A stretch of 64,000 nt of DNA from Entoloma clypeatum (Eukaryota > Basidiomycota > Agaricomycetes > Agaricales > Entolomataceae), in contig OY751490.1 of the NCBI GenBank assembly GCA_963565915.1, positions 2,914,001 to 2,978,000 of the forward strand, given 5' to 3'. Of this stretch, positions 44,730 to 55,846 are shown in pieces; position 1 is the first letter of the stretch; each line of letters begins with the position of its first letter. Under the pieces are notes generated by a model, which was not told the DNA's origin, ran no database searches, and was given only the letters and a program-made list of their open reading frames with translations. Position numbers and translations under genes: made by a program.

Positions 44730-47700
44730 ATGGGTGTGAAGTCGCTATGGAGCCTTCTGACACCAGTCGGTCGCCCAATAATGTACACGAAGTCTGTTTT
44801 TGTGGTGGGCCTACATTAACTTTCTATCTAGGCTCGAAACTGTCGAGGGCAAAGTAATGGCAATTGACTCCAGCATCTGGATATACCAGTTTCAAGCTAC
44901 TATGCGCGACAAGGAGGGCCATGCTCTCGTGAATGCCCATGTCTTGGGATTTCTTCGGCGGATTTCCAAGTTGTTATTCTATGGAATCAAGCCAGTCTTC
45001 GTCTTTGACGGCGGAGCTCCAGTCCTGAAGAGGACGACGCTTGTGAGTCTGGTTTAACATTCTTCTGTATATGCAAACCATTCTGTATCAGAGGGAGAGG
45101 AAAGAAAAGAAGAGCGGCGCCGCGGCCAGTCATGTCAAAATAGCTGAAAAACTTCTTGCGGCCCAGATGAGACGTGAAGCCCTCAACCATGCTGAACCAG
45201 CGAGTGAGTCTCTGTGCGTAAGACAATATGCTTCCATGTTGTAGTTCTGATGTAATCGCTTTGATAGGTCAAAAGGCAAGGAGAAGCATCCGGGCCCGCC
45301 AATCTTGAATGCCAACACGGTTTACCTTGAAGACGTCGATTCAACGATTCCGAAATCTCCTGCAAAACGGAAACCGTCTGGATCCTCATCCCCGCAGAAG
45401 AAGGCGAAGTTTTACGATCATGATCCGTATAGACTGCCAGAAATCGACTTGGAGGAACGGGTTGTAAAGGCCGCCAGAACCGCTGTACCAGACCCGCGCC
45501 TTGCCACTGAAGATGAACTTCGAGCTTTCATCGAGGACATGCGGCCCGAAGACTTTGATGTCACCTCCCCAGAGTTTCGTGAGCTTCCTACAGAGATTCA
45601 GTATGAGATTGTAGGAGATCTGCGGCTCAAATCGCGGCAGACGTCATATGCGCGGTTGCAAAATATGCTCAGAAATGCACCTACCCCACTTGATTTCTCG
45701 AAGCAGCAGATCAAGAATTTGCAGCAGCGAAATACGTTAACTCAACAACTTCTCATTACAACTGACAGCATCGGAAGTGCGCACATCTCCATTCCTGTCC
45801 GCATTGCTAGTGAGCGAAACAAGGAGTACGTGTTACTCAAGAATGAAGGGGAGGGTGGGGGGTGGATACTTGGAATCCGGGATGATGGCACCAGACAAAA
45901 GCCCATTGAGATTGACCATGACGATGAAGACGAAGAAGACGATGACGATATGGAAGAAGTTGAAATGTATGTTGTCACCCCTTGCTCTCCGCGAGCCTTT
46001 TTTACTTTTGTCCCCTCAGCTCAGTCCCGAGTGCCATGGATCCAGACCTTCGCGAATACCGACAGACCATGGCACTCTCTGCCATCGGAAACCGGGCGGC
46101 ACAGCAGCATTCGAGGCGCGTGTTCGACAAGGAACCCCCGTCTCAACACCCATCGTTTGTTTCCGATGATGAGGATGATGTGTTGGCGTTTGCCATCCAA
46201 TCTTCAATTGATGAGGCTCCGAAGGTTGTTGCGCCTCAGCTCAATGGCGAAGCAGGAAGTTCTCAGCGTGTCGCCGTATCAAATACCCAGTGCACTCCAT
46301 CAACGCCTTCAGAGAAAGTACTCTATGAGTATGATTCTCCTTCACGTCTTGAAACATCCTTGTCTATCGCAAATACGGGAACTCTGCGGCCTCCGCAGTC
46401 ACAAAGTACCTCCGCCTCTTTCTTCGGACGATCTACACTCTTATCTACCCGACTCCGTAACGATGGGGGCATCCAAATATCTAGTTCAAAGGACTCCCCC
46501 CCTTCAGCGCCCCCGGCATCCGGGAGACATCCGTTTGCCGCTCAACAAATGAAGTATTCTGCATCTATCACTAGTTCAGATCATGTCGCCTCTGGCTTCA
46601 GAGGTGAAATAAAGGACGAGCAAATACCGAAGATTGAACACCTCCCGGTTCTCTCGACGACGATCAGCCTCCGTCAACGAAATACTAAGCCCACTGCTGA
46701 GCCTCGTGTGCAAGATGTCCCGTCCGAGCCACCATTGCCCGTAGAAACAGATCTAACCCCATCGTCTCATCAATTCGAACCCGAAACTGACGATGATATG
46801 GAAGAAGTGACTGCTCCTCTTCCAAGCGGAAAATTCGTTCCTGCAGACGCAATCCCCAGCATAGTAGGAGCAAGGGATGCCCCTCGTTCTGTCGATGACG
46901 GTTCTGTCGATGACGACAAGATACAAACGGTGCCTTCATCAGCAACTGCACCTCTTTTCACCCTTCCACCGAATCTCAACGAGCATGACATTCCTTGGTC
47001 GCGGTCTCCCTCCCCTTCACTCGAACTTATAAATGACCGCTCTCCCCTGATACCTCCTGACCCGGGGTTTGATCCTGCGCAAGAAATGGACCCTCAAGCC
47101 GAAGAAGGTGAATATGCGCGATTCCTTTCCCAGGTCAAAGGGAAGAGGATTGAAGACGTTAGGCGTGAAATTGACGAGGAGATCAAGTCCCTCAATCAGC
47201 AGAGAAAAGCTGCTATGCGTGATTCCGAGGACGTCACACAGCAGATGATCAATCAGATCATGGTGAGAGTGACATAACCTACCAGTTCTCGCCCCCCTTA
47301 CACATTTCTATAGGCGATGCTGCGTCTCTTTGGTATACCATACATCACGGCACCAATGGAAGCCGAAGCTCAATGTGCTGAACTCGTCTCTATCGGGCTT
47401 GTTGATGGTGTCATTACGGACGATTCGGACGTTTTTCTATTCGGAGCACAGCGTGTCTACAAGAACATGTTCAATCAGTCGAAGACCGTCGAATGCTTTT
47501 TGCTTTTGGATCTCGGCCGTGAACTTGGGTTGGAGAGGGGTACCCTAATCAGATTGGCGTATCTCTTGGGGAGCGACTACGTTGAGGGTCTGCCTGGTGT
47601 AGGTCCCGTCGTCGCAATGGAACTGTTGAAAGAGTTTCCGGGAGAGGATGGGTTGTATGAATTTAGGGAGTGGTGGGAGAAAGTACAGACGGGGAAGGAC

Positions 47701-48616
47701 AAAGAGGAGGACAGCAAGTCAAAGTTCCGGAAACGATTTGTGAGCTGAAACGAATTTCTGCGGAGACAATGGATTGACTACTTTCCAGAAAAAGAAATTC
47801 AAAGATCTCTATCTACCGGATGATTGGCCAAACCCAGCTGTAGTATGTTTCAGCTATACATATTGCTACCTTGCTTGACGATCGTCCAGAAAGATGCATA
47901 TTACCATCCCGTCGTTGACAGCTCAGACGAACCCTTCAAATGGGGTCTCCCTGATCTTGACGCACTTCGCTCGTAGGTCATTGCAGTCTAGCAGTTATGT
48001 CAACTCATAGCGTTTCTCGAGATTCTTCCGAGAGGAACTGGGTTGGGGCCAAGCGAAAGTGGACGAAACCCTCTTGCCCATAATCCAGAGAATGAACAGA
48101 AGAGGACAGGTAAAGCAACATTTTTCTCCCACTCACAGCCAGCTCACGTCGTTCCTTTAGGAAGCCGCCTTGAATAAGCAGAGTAATTTGAATGGCTACT
48201 TCGACATCTCTTCCGGAAGTGGAGCACACGCCCCTCGAAAACGACAGGCTTACACCAGCAAACGCCTTCAGAATGTGGTGGAAGATATCCGGAAGAAACG
48301 TGGGCGAGGATCAGCGTCACCAGGACCTTCACAATTGCAAGGGTCGGATGACAGCGAAGACGAACCTTCCGCCCCTCCCAAACGGAAGAAAGTCGCAAAA
48401 AGTGGGAAGGCAAAAGGCAATGCCAAGGCAAGCTCTTCTACTTCAAAGCGCCGACGAGCTCGTCAAAAGACCGAAGAAGAATTCTCTGACTCGAGAAGAG
48501 AGGAAATTTCCGTCAACTTTCCTCCTGACCCTGATGTTGTGGCTCGTTTGCGTCCCCGACCAAAGCCTACATACCGAAAGCCACAGCCTGAGGATGTGCC
48601 TGAGGGCGAATTTTAA
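44730..48616 (+). CDS. RAD2: XPG/Rad2 structure-specific endonuclease
   Basis: About 1,100 residues. N-region [37 protein letters not shown] and [18 protein letters not shown] (XPG-N with catalytic Asp residues in AIDSS and FVFDG); a long acidic/disordered spacer (nt about 45310-47250) typical of Rad2 rather than FEN1; then the I-region: [33 protein letters not shown], and the helix-hairpin-helix [20 protein letters not shown]. The tail is basic with likely nuclear signals ([12 protein letters not shown]). Known role: 3' incision in nucleotide excision repair and transcription-coupled repair. The first intron after PIM and several 50-nt introns at 47278-48160 are inferred from continuity. Confidence 0.94.
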
Positions 48617-48697
48617 TCATATCAACATACGACACTTACTTATATCTCAGGATGGTCATCAGTGTTCTATTGTATTAATCATCTAGTTTCCCAATAA

Positions 48698-49838
48698 TTA
48701 TGAGTTTTGTGCATTTTGAGGTGCCGCGCTATCACGATTTTCAAGCTTAGGGGCATGCTCATAAGACCCAAATCCAAGGGACTCTTGCACGACGTTTTCC
48801 TCTGCGTCCGGTTCCAGTTGGCCTTTCTCGTTCCTTCGGGCCCTGATAGAGGCAGATGGATAATGAAACCGTACATACATTCAAAAAAACTGACCGGAAG
48901 AATGTATAGGACAAGACGACATCTTCGACGTTTTTGCATGAAGGATCGTCTAACATGTCTTTGTCGATGAAAAACAGGAGAGGCATGTCAACCTCTTCTC
49001 CAGCGAGCAATCTCTGTTCCTCGAAGCAAAAGCATTCCACTTTCGAAAAGTAAGGCGCGACCTGCATGTGGCGACAGGTTTATCAACGTCACATACAACT
49101 TTCGCAGAGTGAGGAAATCCGTACGCGATCCGGCGTAACATTATATGTGGCAATCCCTATGATATCCTTCTTGGAAAGATTTGTAGCGGTATAAAAAGCT
49201 AAGCTCGTCTCCCCTGGCAGCACGCTGATAGACTTCTGTTGCGGGGTGAACTTCCAGGGCAGCTGCTCGGACCTGTCAGCGTTGAAATGCACCTTGATGC
49301 GTCGGGCACCTTCAACGGGCACGAGTCGTTCTGGCTCGAATCGACCGGTTCCTACTTTAGGTGTGCCTGCGAATCCGGTGGCGGCGCAGAACATTCGGTA
49401 GAGGGGGACGGCGGCGTAGCTCGCGCCGATAGCGACGACGACCTGGAAGGGGAGAGATATTTTATATTTGAGCGGAAGGGGAGGGGGAAGATTGTGTGGG
49501 TGCGTACGACGGCGGATGTGTACATTAGCAGAGCCCTGTTTTTGGCGGCGTGTACCTCAGCGCGCGTCCTGCGCGGGGCCGCATTATGAATAGGTTTAGG
49601 TGCCGGAGGGGGTAGTGTTGACAGAATCCGATGCTGTTGCCGCAGAGCTCCAGCACACGGCCTGGAAGGAGGTAACAGGTACGCGTTCCGCCATAATGAG
49701 GCCTAGACCACGAAAGTTCAGCGACAAACTTGAGGGTGAGCGAGGGGCCAAACGTACACCTGCCCAACGAGGGTTAGGTAGCGATGGCCGACATTTGAGT
49801 CGGCAAAGAAACATCGGGGAAACGGGACAGATTAGCAC
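48698..49838 (-). CDS. COX11: Cytochrome c oxidase assembly protein COX11
   Basis: About 270 residues over several exons. Conserved reading LYRMFCAATGFAGTPKVGTG, IKVHFNADRSEQLPWKFTPQ, LAFYTATNLSKKDIIGIATY, the copper site ECFCFEEQRL, and EEVDMPLLFFIDKDML; the C-terminus is a fungal extension ending NAQNS (TAA at 48698). Known role: inner-membrane copper chaperone that inserts CuB into Cox1. The N-terminus is rebuilt from two exons: MLICPVSPMFLCRLK ... and SLWRNAYLLPPSRP, then RNRALLMYTSAVVVAIGASY with the single membrane helix; donor GTACGT. Start could also be the second Met at 49814. Confidence 0.92.
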
Positions 49839-49873
49839 TGCACGTGCGTCAACTCTTGAAGTTGATCATCATC
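49839..49873. promoter_or_regulatory. 35-bp divergent gap, COX11/DNAJC8-like
   Basis: Shortest divergent gap in the window; transcripts of both genes must start inside each other's 5' region. Confidence 0.45.
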
Positions 49874-50841
49874 ATGTCCACGGCTTCATCGTCCTCCAAA
49901 CCACAGCCGGAGCCAACTCTCGCTAACACCGATGCCGACCTCGATAAGCTTCTCAATCGTGAGGCCCGAGCCTTCGAGCGCCAAGTCGAGGTAGAACGGA
50001 TCCTGAAGGCATTCAAACTCAAGTATATGCATCTCTTGGCATCGCACCTCGTCATTCGCTGACAATGCATATCTAGCCCTTACGATATCCTAGATATAGA
50101 CGAGTTTGCGACCCAAGAGGAGGTCAAGCGCAAATACCGGCAGCTCTCTCTCTGTTCGTCCAATTTCTTCTTCCCCACCCCTAGGCACTTTGCGCTCATA
50201 TCCTTCCTGCTCCACAGTCATTCACCCGGACAAAACTTCTCATCCCCGTGCACCTGAAGCATTCGATATCCTCAAGAAAGTACGTGCTATTTCGATGCTT
50301 GCTATTCCATCTATAACCTATCCCAGGCAGAATCGGAACTCTCGGAGAAAGACAAACGAGAAGAACTAGACGCTATAATTAAACAAGCATTCAACCTCAT
50401 CCTCAGAGCTCTCGAACTTCCTATCTCTACTCCAGTCACAGACTCACGCCTAAAGAACCTGAACCCACCGCTGAAGGTCCGGCTCCGGTTGCAGTCCAAG
50501 GAGCTCTTGATTGACGAAGAAGTTCGGCGGAGGAAGTGAGTAACGTATTTTGCCAGACAATATCACGCTAAAGACGACGGAACCACAGAGCAATCAAAAT
50601 GAATTTAGCGAATGAAGGGTTAGAGGCACGGAAGAAGGACGAAGAGGTCGCGACTAAGAAACGGAAAGCGCAAGAAGAAAAGGTATGGGAAGGTTCGTTG
50701 CACAAATGGCTTTTTTCTTTCTATCAGGCGAATACTCAACATTACCTCACAGATTCCAGGGAGCAGCGTGTAGACAGTTGGCGGTCATTTAGCAAAGACA
50801 CAAGAAAGAAGAAGAAAACCAAAGTAGCAATTCTTGGATGA
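49874..50841 (+). CDS. DNAJC8/Spf31-like J-protein
   Basis: Starts MSTASSSSKPQPEPTLANTD, then RAFERQVEVERILKAFKL, a J-domain assembled over three exons (PYDILDIDEFATQEEVKRKY, VIHPDKTSHPRAPEAFDILK with HPD) and the DNAJC8-type follow-on: PLKVRLRLQSKELLIDEEVR, then Lys/Arg/Glu-rich coiled coil and KDTRKKKKTKVAILG at the C-terminus. Known role: spliceosome-associated J-protein (human DNAJC8, S. pombe Spf31). Introns near 50029-50076, 50155-50213, 50281-50327, 50536-50588 and 50692-50751. Confidence 0.88.
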
Positions 50842-51094
50842 TTCACTCTGCTCTGTAACCTGTCGTGTGTATGTCATCCTTTTAACGTGTATTATTGATT
50901 CTTGACTTTATCCACTTTTTCTAAAATCTCTCGTGGCTAAGTACTCCCCCCGCTCGACGATTGAAGCTAATTCAGTGCTTTTAAGATCATTAACAAGAGG
51001 TATTTGGGTATATGAACTCGAGCATCCCGTTCGTATCATTCTTCGACGTGTATCCAACGTCCAACGTCCCTCATCGTTCTTCTAGAATGGGGTA

Positions 51095-53053
51095 TCAATC
51101 AGAATCAGAGATGTCGATGACGGCTTGCGCCGGGACCACAGATCGACTGGGCTGTCTTGCCCTCTGGGTTCTTCCTGGTCTAACTCCACTCGATCCACCC
51201 ACACTGTTTTCTTCGGTTCGTCTCCGTACATGTCTGGTGGGAACAGGGAAATTTTCTTTGTCGTCTCCGTCCTCCTCGTCGTCTTCGATGGTGATCACCT
51301 CTATAATTTGACTCATAGAACTGTCGGGTCGTCTCGCTTCGGACCTGGTCGACGATGACTGACAAAGAGTTGTGCTTTGACTCGGGCCACTGGCATAAGC
51401 TTCCTTCTCGACCGCATCGAGCTTCTCCAATGTCTCATCATCGATCTGAGGAAACATGTCATCGTCTCCGAAATCATCTGAGCCATAACCTTCTTGAAAG
51501 TCCTTCTGCTTTCCTTTCCCTTGTTGATTTGCATGGTCGGCGGAGAAATGGATCATCTCTCCGACCGACCGAGCTGCTGGATAATGCAAGTCAATTTAGA
51601 ATCAGCTCGGGTGTGCGGTTTCCGATACGTACTGTTTTCCGACCACAAGGGGGGTGGCTGATCGTGTCTTGGTATTGACCAGAATTGTTCTTCGTCGGGA
51701 TCTGGAGAAGGTGGGGGGGAGTCAATGAATAAAGGCCGAGGGACTGGCATGGTTTCAGGAAAGGATAAACCGATTTCTGTTTCTCTGCTGGCTGGGGGTG
51801 AAAGTATAGGCCGCGTGGTTGCCCTGTTTGGAGACAAGACTAAATCGATTGCTGTTCGACCGTTGGTGCCCGAATGAATATCTGAAGTTGAAGTGGTTGT
51901 GAAATACGACGATGTGGTCGCAGTCCGTTTCCTGGTAGTTGTGGTCAAGTTGGAGGCTACAAGGGTAGAGGATGAGGCTGCAGGTGTGGGATCGTGGGCA
52001 CGGTTCGGTATCCGTCGGCGTCGTGTGTCAAGGTCCTCATCATCATTGCGATATCTCGCTAGAGGGGCGGGTGGAGGTGAAATTTCTCGCAACGGTGAGC
52101 GTATATTTTGGGGTTGCTGAGGCGGCTGTTGTGCGGGTTGGGCAGGATGGAACTGATCATTCTGTGCCGCTTGTTCGGCCTGGGGTTCAGGCAGCCTTTA
52201 TTATATTGTTATATCAGGGTTTAATTCGGGAGACAATTTTCAGTAAAAGGACGAGTACGCACCCCATCCGTGCGCGGAGTCCTCTTGCAAAGTCGGCTTT
52301 TCGGTGTTCGTCACGATCCTCGGTTCTGCCTCCCAATAAAACAACGGTCTTTGCCTCGAGAAAAGCTATCCCTCGACGAATCATAACGTCTTTTAGGAGG
52401 ATCTAGGAATACTCAACTTGAGTGAGCAGTTACATGCGGCTTTGATAGAGAGTGCAACCTTGTATCCAAGAGGGGTGTCTTCAAGGGATAATTCGGGAAG
52501 AGGGCGGTACTCGATGGCGGGTAATAGTGTTGTTCCATCTGACAACTGAAGCTTGAGCATGCCCCTCGAATACTTTGGCATAGGACCTTCTACGTCTGGG
52601 TCAACATCTTGTTCGTCTTCAGCATCATACACAGTCGCGTCCTTTGACCTCTCCTCTCTTGTAATCCTGGTCTGGTTGAGATTGAACGCACTTTCACCGA
52701 TTTCAGTCAGAAGGACGACCTCTACGAGCACGGGAGGTCCTCCAAGCACTGCTGTGGTAGTTTGTTGGGCGATGTGGGTGGGCAGCCCTGTCCCAGGAAG
52801 CATGGAGTCATTCAAGTTGGATCCAAGAATCTCCCACTCCAAAGACTCTGTGAAGCGGTCGAACTCTGTGTCAGGGTTGATATGAAGTTCTCCCACTAGA
52901 TGCGCGTAGCACTCTTCAAGCCACTCCTTCAAAAGATAGAGAGTGTTGAAAGAAAGGACTGGATTGAAGGAGCATATGAGGACATACCGGGTCGATGCGG
53001 GGGCGACGATGATTGTCGTTGATCCACCGAGCGACGCGTGGATGGACAGGCAT
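51095..53053 (-). CDS. RMI1: RecQ-mediated genome instability protein RMI1
   Basis: About 580 residues. N-terminal MPVHPRVARWINDNHRRPRI then WLEECYAHLVGELHINPDTE (DUF1767-type helical part), the OB fold read as MPKYSRGMLKLQLSDGTTL, PLPELSLEDTPLGYKVLL and IRRGIAFLEAKTVVLLGG, then a disordered, Thr/Ser/Pro-rich and acidic C-terminus ending AQAVIDISDSD. Known role: Rmi1 joins Sgs1/BLM helicase and Top3 to dissolve double Holliday junctions. A 5' intron (about 52934-52988) and one near 52390-52440 are supported by continuity. Divergent from the carnitine acetyltransferase with 108 bp between start codons. Confidence 0.9.
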
Positions 53054-53161
53054 GGATGTCGGTTGAAGAGGTCAACAAATGTTGAACGCTTAAAGATAAG
53101 ATAAGATCTATGTACAAAGTCACGTGTTTCGGTTTTTCCGAAACTCGCTCTCACCTCTGAG

Positions 53162-55618
53162 ATGCTCCGGGGCTGTTGTTTCTCCCAAATGCGACATGTC
53201 ACCGCCAACGCCAACGCCACCGCCCGTTCCCAGACGAGACTCATGGCCACCCTTCCCCGTCTCCCCGTCCCCGACCTACACAAGACAATCGAGCGATATA
53301 TAGCCTCCCTCGAACCCTTTATGTTAGAGGACGAAAGGCTGGGGAAAGCGTCGTATGAATCCTCCTATGCCCTCCGTCTCAAGCGAGCCAAGGCATTTGA
53401 ATTCGGAATTGGCCAGGTCCTTCAAGAGCGGCTCATCGGTCCGTCTTCTCTCCCTCACAACACTTTCCATACTCAGTGTGCCAAAGCACTGGACAAGGTG
53501 TCTCCCAATAATTGGCTCGACGACAATTTCTGGATATACAAGGCTTACTTGGAATGGAGGGCCCCGTTGCTCATCAATTCTAATTGGTGGCTCGCATTTC
53601 ACGACGATAACATGATTCCTGGAAGTGCAGCGACAGGGGAAAGCGACAGCGGTGCTGGTATCACTCCCTGGCAAATCAAGAGAGCCGCCTGGCTCGTTTA
53701 TAGAACTTTAGAATTTAGAGGTCGACTGGATTCGTAAGTTTCCGTTCTGTATATCTTTCCGCGTCAACTCAGTCATTGCAGGCAGGAACTACATCCTGAG
53801 ACAACGCGAACAGGTTTGTCGGTATTAGTGCGCGGAAGAAAGACACTAACGATCCCGTACAGGGATATGGCTTCGTGAGAGCACGGCAAAGATGTTCAAC
53901 ATTGCACGAATACCAGCCATCCAATGCGACTTTCTTTCCTCACCTCTAGATTTTTCCTCACCGGATTCTCTTAAACTTCTACTAATGACCCATAATTGGT
54001 GCTACTCCATCTCCGTCTATCATCCATCGGACGCTGGCTACGCGGTACCCCGGCTAATGGAACCTCGCGAAATTGAATCACAAATCCGTGCAGTCGTATC
54101 TGACGTCGAACAAAGGCTTGCCAATGGGGAGAGCGCAATACCTATCGGAACCTTAAGCGCAGACCAGCGTGACCGATGGGCGGAGGTGTGCTCACGTTCT
54201 TTCCCAACTACCAACATATGCTGACCTGTGCAAACCATCACAGAACCAAAAGCATTTATTATCCATCTCCCCACGGAACCAGAAGGTGTACAACACCCTC
54301 GTTAATTCCGTCATGGGCCTCAGTCTCGACCACGCCACGCACTCCCTCCCTCCCTCTCCACGCAAGTCCTACGATCCTCAAAGCATGACGCAACAGACCC
54401 TCGACTCCCACCTCCACACCATCCGCGCGCATCCACTCAACTTTTCCAACCGCTTTTACGACAAACCTTTCACCTTGATCGTGGATCCTGCCACTCGCGC
54501 TGGCGCGACGGGGGAGCATTCCTCCTGCGACGCGCTTGTGCCGAGCATCGTCGCCGAATACGCAATAGTGGAAGGCGTCGACGAGTCGGCCTTCAGTGAG
54601 AACCCAGATGAACACGTAGGCGGATGGGAACGTCTCGATTGGGTCGCGGACGATCACATCGAGCGTGAATGCGCTGGCGCACGCACCAGGGCCCTCAGCC
54701 ACATCGAGGACTCTGATGACAGCGTTCTCTGGTTCGAAGGGTATGGGACTGACTGGATTAAAGGTGTCGGTGAGCCTCCCCCGTCCATGCCACCGTATTT
54801 TCGGGGAATTTGATCTCGGAAGTATTCCAGCCAAACTCTCGCCCGACCCATATGTTCAAATGGCCCTTCAACTCGCTTGGTACAAGACGCGCAATGAATT
54901 CACGGCAACGTACGAGACGGTGCTGACGCGCATGTTCAAGCATGGGCGGACCGAGACCTTACGTACGCTGACCAGGGACAGCCGGACATGGGTGCTGACG
55001 ATGGTCGATCCAGAAGCGACGGTATATATCTGCTTCGCTGATTCCATCATTGTGCTCAATCACACCCTCAGCCCACGATGCGATACTTGGCTCTCCGACA
55101 AGCCGTCGCAAAACACAGTCGACTGACGAAGGAAGCTGCGACTGGCAGAGGAATCGACAGGCACCTTCTTGGGCTCAAATTGATGCTTCGGCCGCAAGAC
55201 GACGAGCGTTCCGCGTTGTTAGAAGACGAGCTTTTCGAGAGAAGCCAACGGTGGAAGCTTAGTACCAGTGGATTGAGTGCTGGACATCTCTTTCGGGGAA
55301 CAGGGTAAGACATGGTTTTCTTACCTGATATTTCTCAATTCCAAATACCACTCATGCAGATTCGGAGCCATGTATGATGATGGCTATGGGATCAACTGTA
55401 AGTTAACGTTGAGTCGAGATCATTGTCTCATTTCTGAGCACACTTTGTTAGATCTGGCTGCACCCGATATGATCAAATTCGGCATTGAGTCCAAGTTCAG
55501 AAGTCCTTCGACATCAACAGATGGATTCAAGCAGGCTATTGTAGACAGCTTGTATGAGATGAGAACCACATGTTCCTCTGACATAGTTGCACCCTTAGAT
55601 TTGACCAGCCACTTATAA
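53162..55618 (+). CDS. CAT2: Carnitine O-acetyltransferase, mitochondrial
   Basis: About 650 residues in about ten exons. N-terminus MLRGCCFSQMRHVTANANAT is a mitochondrial-type presequence, followed by LPRLPVPDLHKTIERYIASL, the family's first signature, LRLKRAKAFEFGIGQVLQER, WLDDNFWIYKAYLEWRAPLL, then the catalytic His in TGEHSSCDALVPS, LWFEGYGTDWIKG, VQMALQLAWYKTRNEFTATY, TRMFKHGRTETLRTLTRDSR and GRGIDRHLLGLKLML. Known role: transfers acetyl groups between CoA and carnitine to move acetyl units between peroxisome, cytosol and mitochondrion. The C-terminus ends DLTSHL, which is not a clear peroxisomal signal. Splices after TDWIKGV and after VDPEAT are inferred. Confidence 0.92.
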
Positions 55619-55715
55619 TAATCAGTACAACATGAACTATATAATTGTATTTTATTTTTTTGTTGCAAGTATGAGAATCACATGAGGCCAATGATGTTTG
55701 CTCTGACTGAAAGGA

Positions 55716-55786
55716 TCATTTTAAAGCTCTGAGACTGAGCAACCATTCTGTTTGAATGATTGCTCAGTCTCAACTCTTTAAAATGA
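55716..55786. repeat. 71-bp inverted repeat (33-bp arms, 5-bp loop)
   Basis: Arms 55716-55748 and 55754-55786 are complementary at 29 of 33 positions, separated by a 5-nt loop. It sits in the gap between two convergent genes. It may be a foldback or MITE relic, a shared transcription-end hairpin, or a small-RNA precursor. No target-site duplication is evident. Confidence 0.8.
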
Positions 55787-55846
55787 CCCTAAAACAATAG
55801 TTATATGTATCAAAAGAAAAAAAAAAAGACAAAAGTTGCTGAATCT

